From the NCBI GenBank assembly GCA_938045195.1, contig CALINC010000068.1, positions 1-64,000 of the forward strand: DNA of 64,000 nucleotides. Direction: 5' to 3'. This document shows positions 51,943 through 61,217 of the stretch, in pieces. A program made the translations under genes and the position numbers. Positions within the stretch are counted from its first letter, which is position 1, and every line of letters begins with the position of its first letter. This DNA is from an uncultured Treponema sp. (GTDB lineage Bacteria; Spirochaetota; Spirochaetia; Treponematales; Treponemataceae). The notes under the pieces were generated by a model. It saw nothing but the letters and a program-made list of their open reading frames with translations, was not told where the DNA came from and made no database searches.

Positions 51943-53269
51943 AATCGGCATCCAATAATTTGGTATACACTTCATTAATTTCAGAAGAATACAAGTCAAT
52001 CTCAGCAGGATCGATTTGATATAAATCGTTTCGTTTTATATCAATAATACTTCCATTTTTTATTGCATAAGCGGCAACGTCATCATAATGGATTTGATAC
52101 GGCAAAGCGATAATATGTTTTACATCGATCCTTCTTCTTTGCAAGACCCCTGCATAAATACAATTATTGAAAGTTTCAAGCACATAGGGACTATGGGTGG
52201 TAACAAGCAGCTTGTTGTTTGTATTTTTATTCAAACATTCCAATAAATGAAAAACTACATCCTTTTGAGAGTTAGGGAACAAATTTTGTTCAGGCTCTTC
52301 CACAATATTAAAAAAATAGAGAGGTATTACTCCCTCAAAATATTTTCTTATTGTAAATGCCAGTTTATCATCACCGGATTGTTTTTTTTTCTTAGGAGGT
52401 AAGCTAATACCGGCCGCTGTAAGTATAGCCATTAAACCGGCGGGTATTAAAAAAGAACTAGACAAAACAACTCCTAAAAGAGAAGCTGCTACTCCCATAA
52501 CACTTAACAACTTATTATATTTTGCAATTACATTTTCCTGTAATTCAACAGGCATTTTTCGTTTTGAATCAAAGTCAGGTTTATCAATACAACCGGAAAG
52601 ATATGTACTTACGAGAGACAATAATGACGATGACTGAAAGCCGCTTGCAGATTCTGTTAAGTTAATTTTGTATTTTGCATTATTGTCCATAATAAAAAAT
52701 TCTTTTTTGTCTTTATTATATTGCAAAAAAATATTTTTAATGGGCAACTTAAATTTCATACCATCAAGATTCCTTCCGGCTTTAAGGCTTTCTTCAAGAA
52801 AAGTATGTAAAGCGGGAGCAATACCTGATATTGTTTCAGGAGACTCAACCGAAGAAATAAAATTTCTTTCCGAAGGTATATATATAATCTTAGGCATTTC
52901 ATAAATAGAATCTTCCGTTTTTTTGTTTTCTAAAGTTAAATTCTTCCCTCGGATAGTAAAATGATAGTACTGACCTATATAATCTATTTCCGTTTTATCT
53001 GAAAAATAGGATAAAATATTATGGTAGTTAAATAACTCTTTAAAAAAACTACTTGTCTTTACAGTATTTTCTGAAAGTATTTTTGAAGGTAAATCCCGCC
53101 GTAAAAGAGCCTTTTCCAGCCACTCAAAAGAAGAAACCAATTTTGCAACGGAACTCTTACCTGCACCTTGATGTCCCACAAACAAAGTGAGCTTTTTAAT
53201 ATCAAAAAAATTATCTTTCTGAAAACCTGAATGAATAGGTCCAAAATCTTTTATCCTGATTTTACTCAT
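51914..53269 (-). CDS. OLD/ABC-type ATPase with a hydrophobic hairpin
   Basis: 451 residues. Walker A VGHQGAGKSS (31-40) near the N-terminus; ABC-like signature LTESASGFQSSS (204-215); Walker B IVEEPEQNLFP (322-332); H-loop TTHSPYVL (357-364). Between signature and Walker B, residues 257-291 are strongly hydrophobic (VMGVAASLLGVVLSSSFLIP), predicting a membrane hairpin, unusual for this class. Such ATPases pair with small nucleases in phage-defence modules. It starts 2 bp after wecB and overlaps the nuclease-like gene. No HNH, TOPRIM or reverse-transcriptase partner is seen. Confidence 0.75.
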   Translation of the reverse strand: MSKIRIKDFGPIHSGFQKDNFFDIKKLTLFVGHQGAGKSSVAKLVSSFEWLEKALLRRDLPSKILSENTVKTSSFFKELFNYHNILSYFSDKTEIDYIGQYYHFTIRGKNLTLENKKTEDSIYEMPKIIYIPSERNFISSVESPETISGIAPALHTFLEESLKAGRNLDGMKFKLPIKNIFLQYNKDKKEFFIMDNNAKYKINLTESASGFQSSSLLSLVSTYLSGCIDKPDFDSKRKMPVELQENVIAKYNKLLSVMGVAASLLGVVLSSSFLIPAGLMAILTAAGISLPPKKKKQSGDDKLAFTIRKYFEGVIPLYFFNIVEEPEQNLFPNSQKDVVFHLLECLNKNTNNKLLVTTHSPYVLETFNNCIYAGVLQRRRIDVKHIIALPYQIHYDDVAAYAIKNGSIIDIKRNDLYQIDPAEIDLYSSEINEVYTKLLDADYERTDEKNT

Positions 53270-53271
53270 AC

Positions 53272-54345
53272 TTATTTTCGTAAAACCTCTATGATTTTTT
53301 CTGCCGTATGTCCCTCACCATAAAGTTGAGGATAATTCTCCGGAATATGAATATTTCGAATAGCCGATACAATTTTTTCAGTATCAGCACCGGTCAGCGT
53401 ATTCCAACCGGAAGCTACAAGCTCAACCCACTCGGTAGTATCACGCATGGTAATACAAGGTTTCCGAAAGAAAAATGCTTCTTTTTGAACGCCGCCTGAG
53501 TCCGTAAGCATGGCAGTACAAGCTTCTTCGTATTTAAGCATTTCCAAATAGCCGACCGGCTCGATCAGAGTAACATGTTGTTCAAAGCGCAATCCAGACT
53601 CAGCCAGTATTTTCTTTGTACGGGGATGCACAGGGAAAACAAATTTTCTTTCTGAAAGTGAATTAACTGCATTTACAATATTTGTCAAGCGTACCGGATC
53701 GTCGGTATTTTCCGCCCTATGAATGGTCAACAAGATAAAATTGTTCGGCACTTGCAATGAAATATTTTTTTTGCGGTAATAAAGCGAGGCATCATACATA
53801 ATATCACCCGTTTTACACACTACTTTATTATCTGGTGAAGGTACGCCATCGGTAGAAACGACTCCCTCTTTCTTGAGGTTTTCTATAGCCGTCTCCGTCG
53901 GGCAAAAAAGCCATGTTGAAAGATGATCGGTAAGTCTACGATTTTGCTCTTCCGGCATTACCATCATATAGGAGCGCAAACCGGCTTCCACATGCGCTAC
54001 CGGAATATGCAACTTACTCGCAGCTAAAGCACCAGCTAACGTAGAATTAGTATCACCATAGACAAGCACTGCATCAGGCTTGAGTTCTAAAAGTAATGAC
54101 TCAATCTTTTCGAGCATAAGACCGGTCATTTTACCGTGAGAACCTGAACCGATATGCAAATTATAATCCGGCTGCGGAATATCCATTTCAGTAAAAAATA
54201 TATCGCTCATATTTTGATCATAATGCTGACCGGTATGAACGATTGTCTCTTTTACATCAAGTTGCGGATTGTTTCTAATATAGCGGCTTAACACAGCCGC
54301 TTTGATAAATTGCGGACGCGCGCCAATAATTGTAAGAATGTGCAT
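53272..54345 (-). CDS. wecB: UDP-N-acetylglucosamine 2-epimerase (non-hydrolysing)
   Basis: 357 residues. It forms UDP-ManNAc from UDP-GlcNAc. Blocks: IIGARPQFIKAAVLSRYI, HTGQHYDQNMSD, VYGDTNSTLAGALAASKL, VAHVEAGLRSYMMVMPEEQNRRLTDH, and SGGVQKEAFFFRKP with the C-terminal metal-free active site. Typical length. The ATPase begins 2 bp after its stop, the sugar amidotransferase precedes it by 9 bp. A second, FnlC-like, 2-epimerase is present 9 kb away. Confidence 0.93.
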   Translation of the reverse strand: MHILTIIGARPQFIKAAVLSRYIRNNPQLDVKETIVHTGQHYDQNMSDIFFTEMDIPQPDYNLHIGSGSHGKMTGLMLEKIESLLLELKPDAVLVYGDTNSTLAGALAASKLHIPVAHVEAGLRSYMMVMPEEQNRRLTDHLSTWLFCPTETAIENLKKEGVVSTDGVPSPDNKVVCKTGDIMYDASLYYRKKNISLQVPNNFILLTIHRAENTDDPVRLTNIVNAVNSLSERKFVFPVHPRTKKILAESGLRFEQHVTLIEPVGYLEMLKYEEACTAMLTDSGGVQKEAFFFRKPCITMRDTTEWVELVASGWNTLTGADTEKIVSAIRNIHIPENYPQLYGEGHTAEKIIEVLRK

Positions 54346-54354
54346 AGCAATTTC

Positions 54355-55506
54355 CTACTTTGAGATCAAAAACTTGCGTAAAAGACGTTTTAGTTTTCTT
54401 AATAGGAGTAATTTATTAGGATTTGTCAAAATATCTAAAAAATAAGATGTCCTATAATCAGTATGTTGCTTAGGAGGACTCTGCAAAATCCTATCAAATT
54501 CTTCTCTCGGAATCTGTAATTTATCCAATACAAAAGCTATATCCTTCTCCATTTGCTCTTTATCATAAGCAGGTTCCGCATATAATCTCAATGCTTCATC
54601 ACGACTCAATTGTCCCGAAACAATTAAACTTGACAAATGCGAAGTACGCTTGTCTACTTTAAATTTCTCTTTAAACCAAACCAGCTGAACAACTTTTGTC
54701 AATATGTTTTCAAGATGCTTTGCTTCATAATACGTAAAACCGGAAAAATCATGCAATTCTTTAATCGCTCGTTCTTTATTATAATCAATATAATCAAGAG
54801 GCGTAATCGTTTTTAAATGCAATATTCGGTTATCCATCATGCGTCGCTGCCAAGAAATCAACGGTAATTTATTAATCGGTTTGGTTCCAAATAATTCGTG
54901 AATAGCCTTAATATGAACAAGATCATACGCCGAATGGGTATTTCCCGACTGTAAAATAGATTCTAATGAAAAATTTTGGCCTGATAAAAAGTACTTTATT
55001 TTCTTTTTACGTGCAAAATCATACAGAGCAGCAAATAGTACATTATCTTGTGGAATCGCCAAATTAGGCACTTCAGCATAAAGAAAAGATCGATTTAAAT
55101 CTAAAAATTGTTCTTCATCAGGCCTAATGGTAACAAGAGTGATATTCGCTTTTTCTACAAGATCTTTAACATTTTTTTTTGCTAACTCAGTATCAAACCC
55201 ATCATCGATATGTACAGCAAGAATACGCAACCCCCACTTAGCTGCCCCTAAATATGCAAGATATGCAGAATCAAGACCTCCTGATATCCCCATAAGACAA
55301 TCAAATTCTTTGCCGCGACCGGCATTTTTTAGAACAGTCAATAATTGATGAAGTTTTTCTTCTCCCTCTACATTTGGAAAATACCGATATGGTTTTGCTG
55401 CAAGAGCAGCGGTACAATAATTACAATTCCCGTCTCTATCAAACCGTATATTAGCATCGGATACATTATCCATGATACATCTATTACAGCGTTGAAACGT
55501 ACTCAT
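54355..55506 (-). CDS. N-acetyl sugar amidotransferase (WbpG/PseA-type)
   Basis: 383 residues. The PP-loop GISGGLDSAY (about 75) activates the N-acetyl group, and the Cys pairs RCNRCIMD and NCNYC bind metal. WbpG-type enzymes convert an acetamido to an acetamidino group with ammonia from HisH/HisF-like partners. Relatives (PseA, and the ptmG product of Campylobacter) act on pseudaminic or legionaminic acid; the Leg-type genes 5-8 kb upstream make that target likely. No HisH or HisF-like gene is in view. Confidence 0.85.
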   Translation of the reverse strand: MSTFQRCNRCIMDNVSDANIRFDRDGNCNYCTAALAAKPYRYFPNVEGEEKLHQLLTVLKNAGRGKEFDCLMGISGGLDSAYLAYLGAAKWGLRILAVHIDDGFDTELAKKNVKDLVEKANITLVTIRPDEEQFLDLNRSFLYAEVPNLAIPQDNVLFAALYDFARKKKIKYFLSGQNFSLESILQSGNTHSAYDLVHIKAIHELFGTKPINKLPLISWQRRMMDNRILHLKTITPLDYIDYNKERAIKELHDFSGFTYYEAKHLENILTKVVQLVWFKEKFKVDKRTSHLSSLIVSGQLSRDEALRLYAEPAYDKEQMEKDIAFVLDKLQIPREEFDRILQSPPKQHTDYRTSYFLDILTNPNKLLLLRKLKRLLRKFLISK

Positions 55507-55524
55507 AAAGAACTCCTTTTTGTC

Positions 55525-56928
55525 TTATTTATTTGCATAATTACTTTCAATGTCTGACAATGCTTGTTTTAATCTTTCTTCATGATTATCCGCAAAAAAT
55601 AAATTTCCTTCTTCTTGAACAACATTCCGATCAAAATGAACGGCTTTATTAACCTTTTCTATGAACTCGTCTGGTCGCGATGCATATAACACGGATTGAA
55701 TACCTTCAAAAAAAGAACCGTACATAAATCGAGCGACCCCATCTATATCCATAAGCACCACAGGAGTACCAAAAGCTAAACTCTCTATCGCACAAGTTGA
55801 TAGCACTGCTGACGTCACATGCGAATTTTGCATACATTGATAGACGTCAAGCTCTGTTTCGATCGTAATATTATCATTCTTATAACTACGATGATAATCC
55901 TTTACAAAACGAGGAATAAAAATAAAAAATAAACGGCTATCCAGTTTAGCAACTTGTTCAACAAATGTAAGAATCTCTTTATCCATATCATATTGACTTG
56001 CAACAGTAATAATAAGCCGAGCTTTTAGGGAACCGTATTTTTTGTCAAATAAACGTTTATTCGTATCCGCTTCTTGCCGCATTAAATCGATATAATAACT
56101 GCCTACTGCGAATACTGAATCTTTACGATAAATATTTTCACTAACATCTAACTTAAATCGATCTCCAAAAACCAATAAATAATCAGGGTAGGGATTACTA
56201 TCAAAGCTTTTAAACGATATGTATGCAATATGTTGATCATTGATCACTCCATGCTGCATTTCAATGGTTGGAATATGTCTTTTCTTTGCAATGTAATATG
56301 CAGGCATACGTAAGATATCATAATAACAGTCTATATATATTTTCGAAGGCCTAATAACAGCAAAATATATATTATAGAATTTCAATGCAGCAATAATTAA
56401 TTTAATATTTTTCCGATAAGCAAATTCAATACTTAAGTCATCAATAATATTTTGTAAAACAGACACACCGACCAGTTTTCGTTGTTTGATAGGAAAAAAA
56501 AACGAAAAAGCCATTATGATAGCAGCAATAAAATCAGAATGAACATATTTTGCCACAGATATAACATTATCAGGAAATAATTTTATTATAATCGGCAATG
56601 ATTTGGTTTCCAGATCGAAAAATACTTGCATTATTCTATCGATATACATACCGTTATGTTTTTTCATTCCGACATCGTCAGTAAAAATAATTGCAGCATC
56701 TCTTTTAAACATAGCCGAAAACGAAGTAAGTTTTAAAGCCTTAAATCCACGCTTTATTTTTGAGTGCTTATTTACTACCGGTGTAGTTACATCTTGATCA
56801 GAATAATAGTACAAAGTAAAAATACTATTTCTAAAAAAAGGCCATAATTTTATACCGGCATATTCAATATTTTCAACAGGATACGTTGTTTCTATATGCT
56901 TTATTTTTTCTATAACATCAGTTTTCAT
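55525..56928 (-). CDS. putative GT-B-like surface-sugar transferase
   Basis: 467 residues. N-terminal KHIETTYPVENIEYAGIKLWPFFRNSIF resembles a start motif seen in capsule/O-antigen transferase-like proteins; TIEMQHGVINDQHIAYI recalls the QHG motif of GT-B enzymes. Two half-domains with CxxxA-type nucleotide contact ACTTIESLAFGTPVV-like (SAVLSTCAIESLAFGTP) support GT-B. No family is certain. A dedicated transferase for the nonulosonic acid is otherwise missing, making this the best candidate, by elimination only. Confidence 0.55.
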   Translation of the reverse strand: MKTDVIEKIKHIETTYPVENIEYAGIKLWPFFRNSIFTLYYYSDQDVTTPVVNKHSKIKRGFKALKLTSFSAMFKRDAAIIFTDDVGMKKHNGMYIDRIMQVFFDLETKSLPIIIKLFPDNVISVAKYVHSDFIAAIIMAFSFFFPIKQRKLVGVSVLQNIIDDLSIEFAYRKNIKLIIAALKFYNIYFAVIRPSKIYIDCYYDILRMPAYYIAKKRHIPTIEMQHGVINDQHIAYISFKSFDSNPYPDYLLVFGDRFKLDVSENIYRKDSVFAVGSYYIDLMRQEADTNKRLFDKKYGSLKARLIITVASQYDMDKEILTFVEQVAKLDSRLFFIFIPRFVKDYHRSYKNDNITIETELDVYQCMQNSHVTSAVLSTCAIESLAFGTPVVLMDIDGVARFMYGSFFEGIQSVLYASRPDEFIEKVNKAVHFDRNVVQEEGNLFFADNHEERLKQALSDIESNYANK

Positions 56929-56940
56929 AAATAGACAGCA

Positions 56941-58707
56941 TCACCCCTGCACTACATCTTTTATCAAGATCAAGTATAGATAATAGTCATACAGATTCCT
57001 ATAATCGCCTGTAAAATTTTTAGGAGAAATAATATTCAAATTTAAATCATCTTGAAGTGCGCAAATGTCTTCATATAGCTTATCTTTATCAATATTAGTC
57101 TGCTCGACACTGGTCTTATCATCTTTCTTCACAATCAAGGAATAAATTTTTTTCAAAGGCCTTTTTATTCCAAGAAGCTCACATTTATCAACTATTATTT
57201 TTTTTATAACTCTGCGATGAGGAGCTTGCAAAATACCTTTAGAAGATTGATATTTCCACATCATACAATGAGAAAAAATAGGATAATCCAAAATATCTTT
57301 ATTCACATTTAACAGCACAGAAATCATAAATTTTGTTTTATCTTTATATTGCAAAGGGACTTGTTCATTCAAATCCAAAATCTGAGAATCGCCCATAAAA
57401 GAAAACCCATCCATATACTGATTTAAAAAATTATGCATAGTGGTATCAGCTTCTTTTCTATATCGAATAACGAGCGAAGACAATCCTTGAGGAGTAATAA
57501 CATCCCATTGTCCGGTTATGTTTTTAATTATGTCTTTAACATCTTCTCGCCAAGATTCATAAACATCCACAGAACAAAGAAAAGATTTCCAATCATAATC
57601 CATATATTCAGACAAAGCTTCATCAAATGTAAAACTATCCGTAGCATTAAGAGCTTCGAGATACACGACATTACGAAAAGGTTCGCCAAAATAACCAAAT
57701 TCAGCAAAATCCATTTTCTGAGGTAATATATTTGAGTAGTATTCTAAAATATTTGTATTATTACCATATATAACAAAATATTCCCAAAATTTTTTTAACC
57801 CTTCTAAAACATTAAAATTACTAGAAGTGCTCCAATCTATGAACTCATATTGTAAGGAATATTTTTTAGATATAAGTTCTACAATTTTTGCATCCTCATC
57901 TTTCGTATTCGTTAAATATGAGTTTCCTTTGCCGTATAATAATTTCGGCTTTGCGCCATTTGATAATAAAGCCCCTAACACCATGCGTGAATCAAGCCCG
58001 CCTGTCATATTCATAGCGATATTTTTATATAAATTTGTAACCTGTAAACCTATACCAAGCATTCTATCAGACAAACGATGAGAATAATCGTCAAAAGTTG
58101 CATTGGAATATACATCCTGTTTAGCTTCAGCTCGCGGCTTAAAAGAATAGGCTTGCTCTGAAAAATCATATATAAGTATTTTTTCGCCCAGCATTCTCTT
58201 TATATCTGAAAATATAGTCTTATCGGTTAAAATCCCGCATTGGAAACATTTTTCAATTAATACCGTAGAATTTATTTTTTTTAAATTTAATCCTTTAGCT
58301 AGTATATAAAATGAAGTGAAGATGGTTATATCATTCCCATTAAAAACATAATACATCTTATACAATGAAGATTCATCTATAAAAAAGAATAACTTACCAT
58401 TCTTAATGATGATAATAGCATACATACCATAGATATGCTCAGGCAGTGAACATGTACTGCTATCAAAATCTTCATATATTAATTCTAAAGCTTCATCATT
58501 TTTTTTATTTTTATAGATGAGAGTACCCGAATAATAAACCGGAAACTTTCTTACAAGCTCGGATTGTTCCCGCTCTTTAAGAAACTCTACAATGTGATAA
58601 TCAGTTGTCTGGATTTCTAATTTTAATTTCCGACCAGAATGACAAATAAGCTCTTTTAACTTTTTAGCAGTAGCAATATTAGTTGAAAATAATACAGATG
58701 AACTCAT
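56941..58707 (-). CDS. asparagine-synthetase-like amidotransferase lacking the N-terminal Cys
   Basis: 588 residues. The C-terminal PP-loop domain has MTGGLDSRMVLGALLSNG, matching the SGGxDS-type motif that adenylates a carboxylate; the N-terminal half is shaped like the class-II glutaminase domain (PEHIYGMYAIIIIKNGKLFFFID) but begins MSSSVLF, with no catalytic Cys at position 2. It may use free ammonia. In P. aeruginosa O6, WbpS, an AsnB-like protein, amidates uronic acids; the same role on a ManNAcA-type residue is inferred here. ATGA overlap with wzx. Confidence 0.75.
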   Translation of the reverse strand: MSSSVLFSTNIATAKKLKELICHSGRKLKLEIQTTDYHIVEFLKEREQSELVRKFPVYYSGTLIYKNKKNDEALELIYEDFDSSTCSLPEHIYGMYAIIIIKNGKLFFFIDESSLYKMYYVFNGNDITIFTSFYILAKGLNLKKINSTVLIEKCFQCGILTDKTIFSDIKRMLGEKILIYDFSEQAYSFKPRAEAKQDVYSNATFDDYSHRLSDRMLGIGLQVTNLYKNIAMNMTGGLDSRMVLGALLSNGAKPKLLYGKGNSYLTNTKDEDAKIVELISKKYSLQYEFIDWSTSSNFNVLEGLKKFWEYFVIYGNNTNILEYYSNILPQKMDFAEFGYFGEPFRNVVYLEALNATDSFTFDEALSEYMDYDWKSFLCSVDVYESWREDVKDIIKNITGQWDVITPQGLSSLVIRYRKEADTTMHNFLNQYMDGFSFMGDSQILDLNEQVPLQYKDKTKFMISVLLNVNKDILDYPIFSHCMMWKYQSSKGILQAPHRRVIKKIIVDKCELLGIKRPLKKIYSLIVKKDDKTSVEQTNIDKDKLYEDICALQDDLNLNIISPKNFTGDYRNLYDYYLYLILIKDVVQG

Positions 58708-60146
58708 AATTTCTTCCCAAAAAATCTATTCTTAAAATAAGTAAGAATATTTGTTATATTTATATGCAAAATAGATAAAAACAAAATTGCAATGCAAATG
58801 CATGCAAGACATTTTAAAATAAAGAAAACAAGCGTTACTTTAATAAATATAAAGACACCACCGGTAAAAGTTATTAAAGCAATTACAATCACTTCTTTCC
58901 TAATCCTAACGGGAGATGCCTTGTAGGCTAAAAAAACGATAAACGGAAGAATAAGTATATAGGATAAAAGCGTTGCGAATGCAGCCCCATACCCTCCAAA
59001 AAGAGGAATAAAAATAAAATTACAGAAAATATTAAATCCTGTGATAAAACACCATAATAATGACTTATATTTAGCAAATTTAATATTATAGTCAAGCGGA
59101 ACTTGGAAAACTAATTTCATTCCATTAAAGTAGAAGCTATAAAGTATTAATAACGTGACAATATTAGCACTCGCATAACGTTTGTCAAGGAACAGAAATA
59201 TATCATTAATAATCAGAGAAAAGCCAAATACAATAAAAGAAAAGAAAGCAAATACTTTCAGGCTCGTTTTTTCAATCTCAGAATAATCGAGAGTATCTTT
59301 ACTCAATTTTTTAAATAAATAAGGAACCATAGCGGTATTAACTGACATCATAATAATATCGGAAATACTGCCTATTTTGTATCCAATAGAATACAATCCG
59401 ACATCGTAACTAGCCTTTAGATTATATAACATCACACGATCTGCAAATGTTGTCGCAAATGCAGACAATTCCAATGGCATACGAATGACAGAATACTTTA
59501 AAACTTTACTCAGTTTTTGAGAGATTGTCTTTCTCCACAAAGAAAGACATAAGAATTTTTTTGTAAAACACATATAAATTGATGCATGCAACACTCTTGT
59601 TATAAAATTTCCCCAAAAGAAAGCAGCTATTTTATCTTGAAGATTCGTAATAAATATTATATTTAGTATGATTCCGGTCATAGAAATCAGCATTGTTACA
59701 AAAGTAACTTTTTTTGCATCTTGCATGGAAACCAACAATGAATTTGCATTATTTATAAGAATATTCAACCATGAAATACTTAATACAACATAAAAGAAAG
59801 TTTTCTTTATAGAAAACAAAGTATCATTTTTAATCCAGAAAACAACAGCAGCAATACCTCCATACACTAAAGCTGATGTCGTAAAAGAAAACATAACAAT
59901 AGAAGTGTATAATTCTACTATCTCATTGTTATTTTTACAATCAAAATAAAAACGAGACAGACCGCCATGTATTGACAAAGAAACAACTACAGTCAGAAAA
60001 CTTGAAATGATCAATAAAAAATTAATCACACCGTAGTCGGACGGCGATATCAAATGTGTATATAGCGGCAATAGAAAAAAACTAGCAGCATTAACAAAAA
60101 TATTTCCAAAGGTAAAAAGAAAAACGTTTTTTTGAAATTGTCTCAT
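58704..60146 (-). CDS. Wzx-type oligosaccharide flippase
   Basis: 480 residues with about 12-14 hydrophobic helices and short charged loops. The start (KNVFLFTFGNIFVNAASFFLLPLY) and pattern THLISPSDYGVINFLL are typical of the polysaccharide-transport (PST/MATE-like) flippases. It would translocate lipid-linked repeat units across the inner membrane. It is ATGA-overlapped with the AsnB-like gene downstream. Gene symbol wzx not assigned because substrate is unknown. Confidence 0.9.
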   Translation of the reverse strand: MRQFQKNVFLFTFGNIFVNAASFFLLPLYTHLISPSDYGVINFLLIISSFLTVVVSLSIHGGLSRFYFDCKNNNEIVELYTSIVMFSFTTSALVYGGIAAVVFWIKNDTLFSIKKTFFYVVLSISWLNILINNANSLLVSMQDAKKVTFVTMLISMTGIILNIIFITNLQDKIAAFFWGNFITRVLHASIYMCFTKKFLCLSLWRKTISQKLSKVLKYSVIRMPLELSAFATTFADRVMLYNLKASYDVGLYSIGYKIGSISDIIMMSVNTAMVPYLFKKLSKDTLDYSEIEKTSLKVFAFFSFIVFGFSLIINDIFLFLDKRYASANIVTLLILYSFYFNGMKLVFQVPLDYNIKFAKYKSLLWCFITGFNIFCNFIFIPLFGGYGAAFATLLSYILILPFIVFLAYKASPVRIRKEVIVIALITFTGGVFIFIKVTLVFFILKCLACICIAILFLSILHINITNILTYFKNRFFGKKL

Positions 60147-60155
60147 ATTATTTAT

Positions 60156-61217
60156 CTACTCTTTAAAATGGCTTGCAATTTCCTGTACTTTTTGAAAATC
60201 AGCAGGTTTACCGATATCAATCCAATAGCCGGAAATTGGAAACCGGATTACTTTATATTGTCTTGCAATAAGATCGGTCAAAAAATCTGTTGCATCATAG
60301 AAAGTGTTATGTGGAATTAAATCAAGCAGAGATATCTTAAAAAGATATATCCCTGCATTTGCATAATAATAATAATTTGGTTTTTCTTTTATCCCGATTA
60401 TATTCCTTTTATTCTCAATATCAAGTATACCATACGGTATATTTACATTGTAGGGCATAGCTGCGACACTCATATCTGCGTTATTTTTTAGAAAATGCAA
60501 ATAAAACTCTTCTAAATTTATATTGGTAAAAAGATCCGAGTTCATTAACAGAACAACATCATTATGCCAGTCTTTAATATATTGAACGCCGCCAATGGTT
60601 CCTAGAAATTTTTCACCTTCACGAATACATTTAATCTTCACACCATTCTTTTCAGCGAAGAAATGTTCTTCTATTTGCTCGGCTAAGTAATTTACCGTAA
60701 CATTTATATTATCAACACCATAGTGGATCAGATTATCAATATTATAATCAATAATAGGTTTGTCTGCAACTTTTAAGAGCGGCTTAGGCGTATTAAGCGT
60801 CAAAGGGCGAAGCCGTTCGCCTTTACCGCCCGCCATTAAAACGGCATCAATGGGCAAATACGATTTACCATTTGAAAAATCCAAGATTTTTTTAACTGTC
60901 TTATTTTTATGCAGATATGGGACAAGCTTAATACCTTTTTGCCTGATAAAAGAAATTAAGTCAGAAGAATAATTATCGTCATCAATATACGTAAAATCTT
61001 TCTGCATTACCGTTACTACGGGATCAGTTAAAGCAGCACCTCTTATTAAAGCCCTCCTGCAATCACCATCTGTTAAAGACCCTATCACATGATTTGCTTC
61101 ATCAATCACGAATAATGTAAGCATTCCGTTATCGGATACGGTATCAAGCTGCTTTAAAGCATTGAGGATGCTCGTACTCTCTAGCACAAAATATTTTCTT
61201 AAGTCATGTAAATTCAT
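60156..61217 (-). CDS. nucleotidyltransferase with N-terminal CBS pair (PtmE-like)
   Basis: 353 residues. Two CBS motifs (about 1-115, including FVIDEANHVIGSLTDGDCRRA) are followed by a nucleotidyltransferase: AVLMAGGKGERLRPLTLNTPKPLL (about 127) and IIDYNIDNLIHYG. In Campylobacter, PtmE with this layout makes GDP-glucosamine for CMP-legionaminate, so GlcN-1-phosphate guanylylation is likely. ATGA overlap with the CMP-sugar synthetase upstream. Nucleotide preference cannot be shown from sequence alone. Confidence 0.85.
   Translation of the reverse strand: MNLHDLRKYFVLESTSILNALKQLDTVSDNGMLTLFVIDEANHVIGSLTDGDCRRALIRGAALTDPVVTVMQKDFTYIDDDNYSSDLISFIRQKGIKLVPYLHKNKTVKKILDFSNGKSYLPIDAVLMAGGKGERLRPLTLNTPKPLLKVADKPIIDYNIDNLIHYGVDNINVTVNYLAEQIEEHFFAEKNGVKIKCIREGEKFLGTIGGVQYIKDWHNDVVLLMNSDLFTNINLEEFYLHFLKNNADMSVAAMPYNVNIPYGILDIENKRNIIGIKEKPNYYYYANAGIYLFKISLLDLIPHNTFYDATDFLTDLIARQYKVIRFPISGYWIDIGKPADFQKVQEIASHFKE

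Noticed and set aside
51914..53269. Reading the ATPase as a polysaccharide ABC exporter subunit (Wzt-like)
   Set aside because: Its EEPEQ/THSPYVL arrangement and N-terminal Walker A are of the OLD/RecF-like type, and no Wzm-type permease is nearby; Wzx and a polymerase already provide export.
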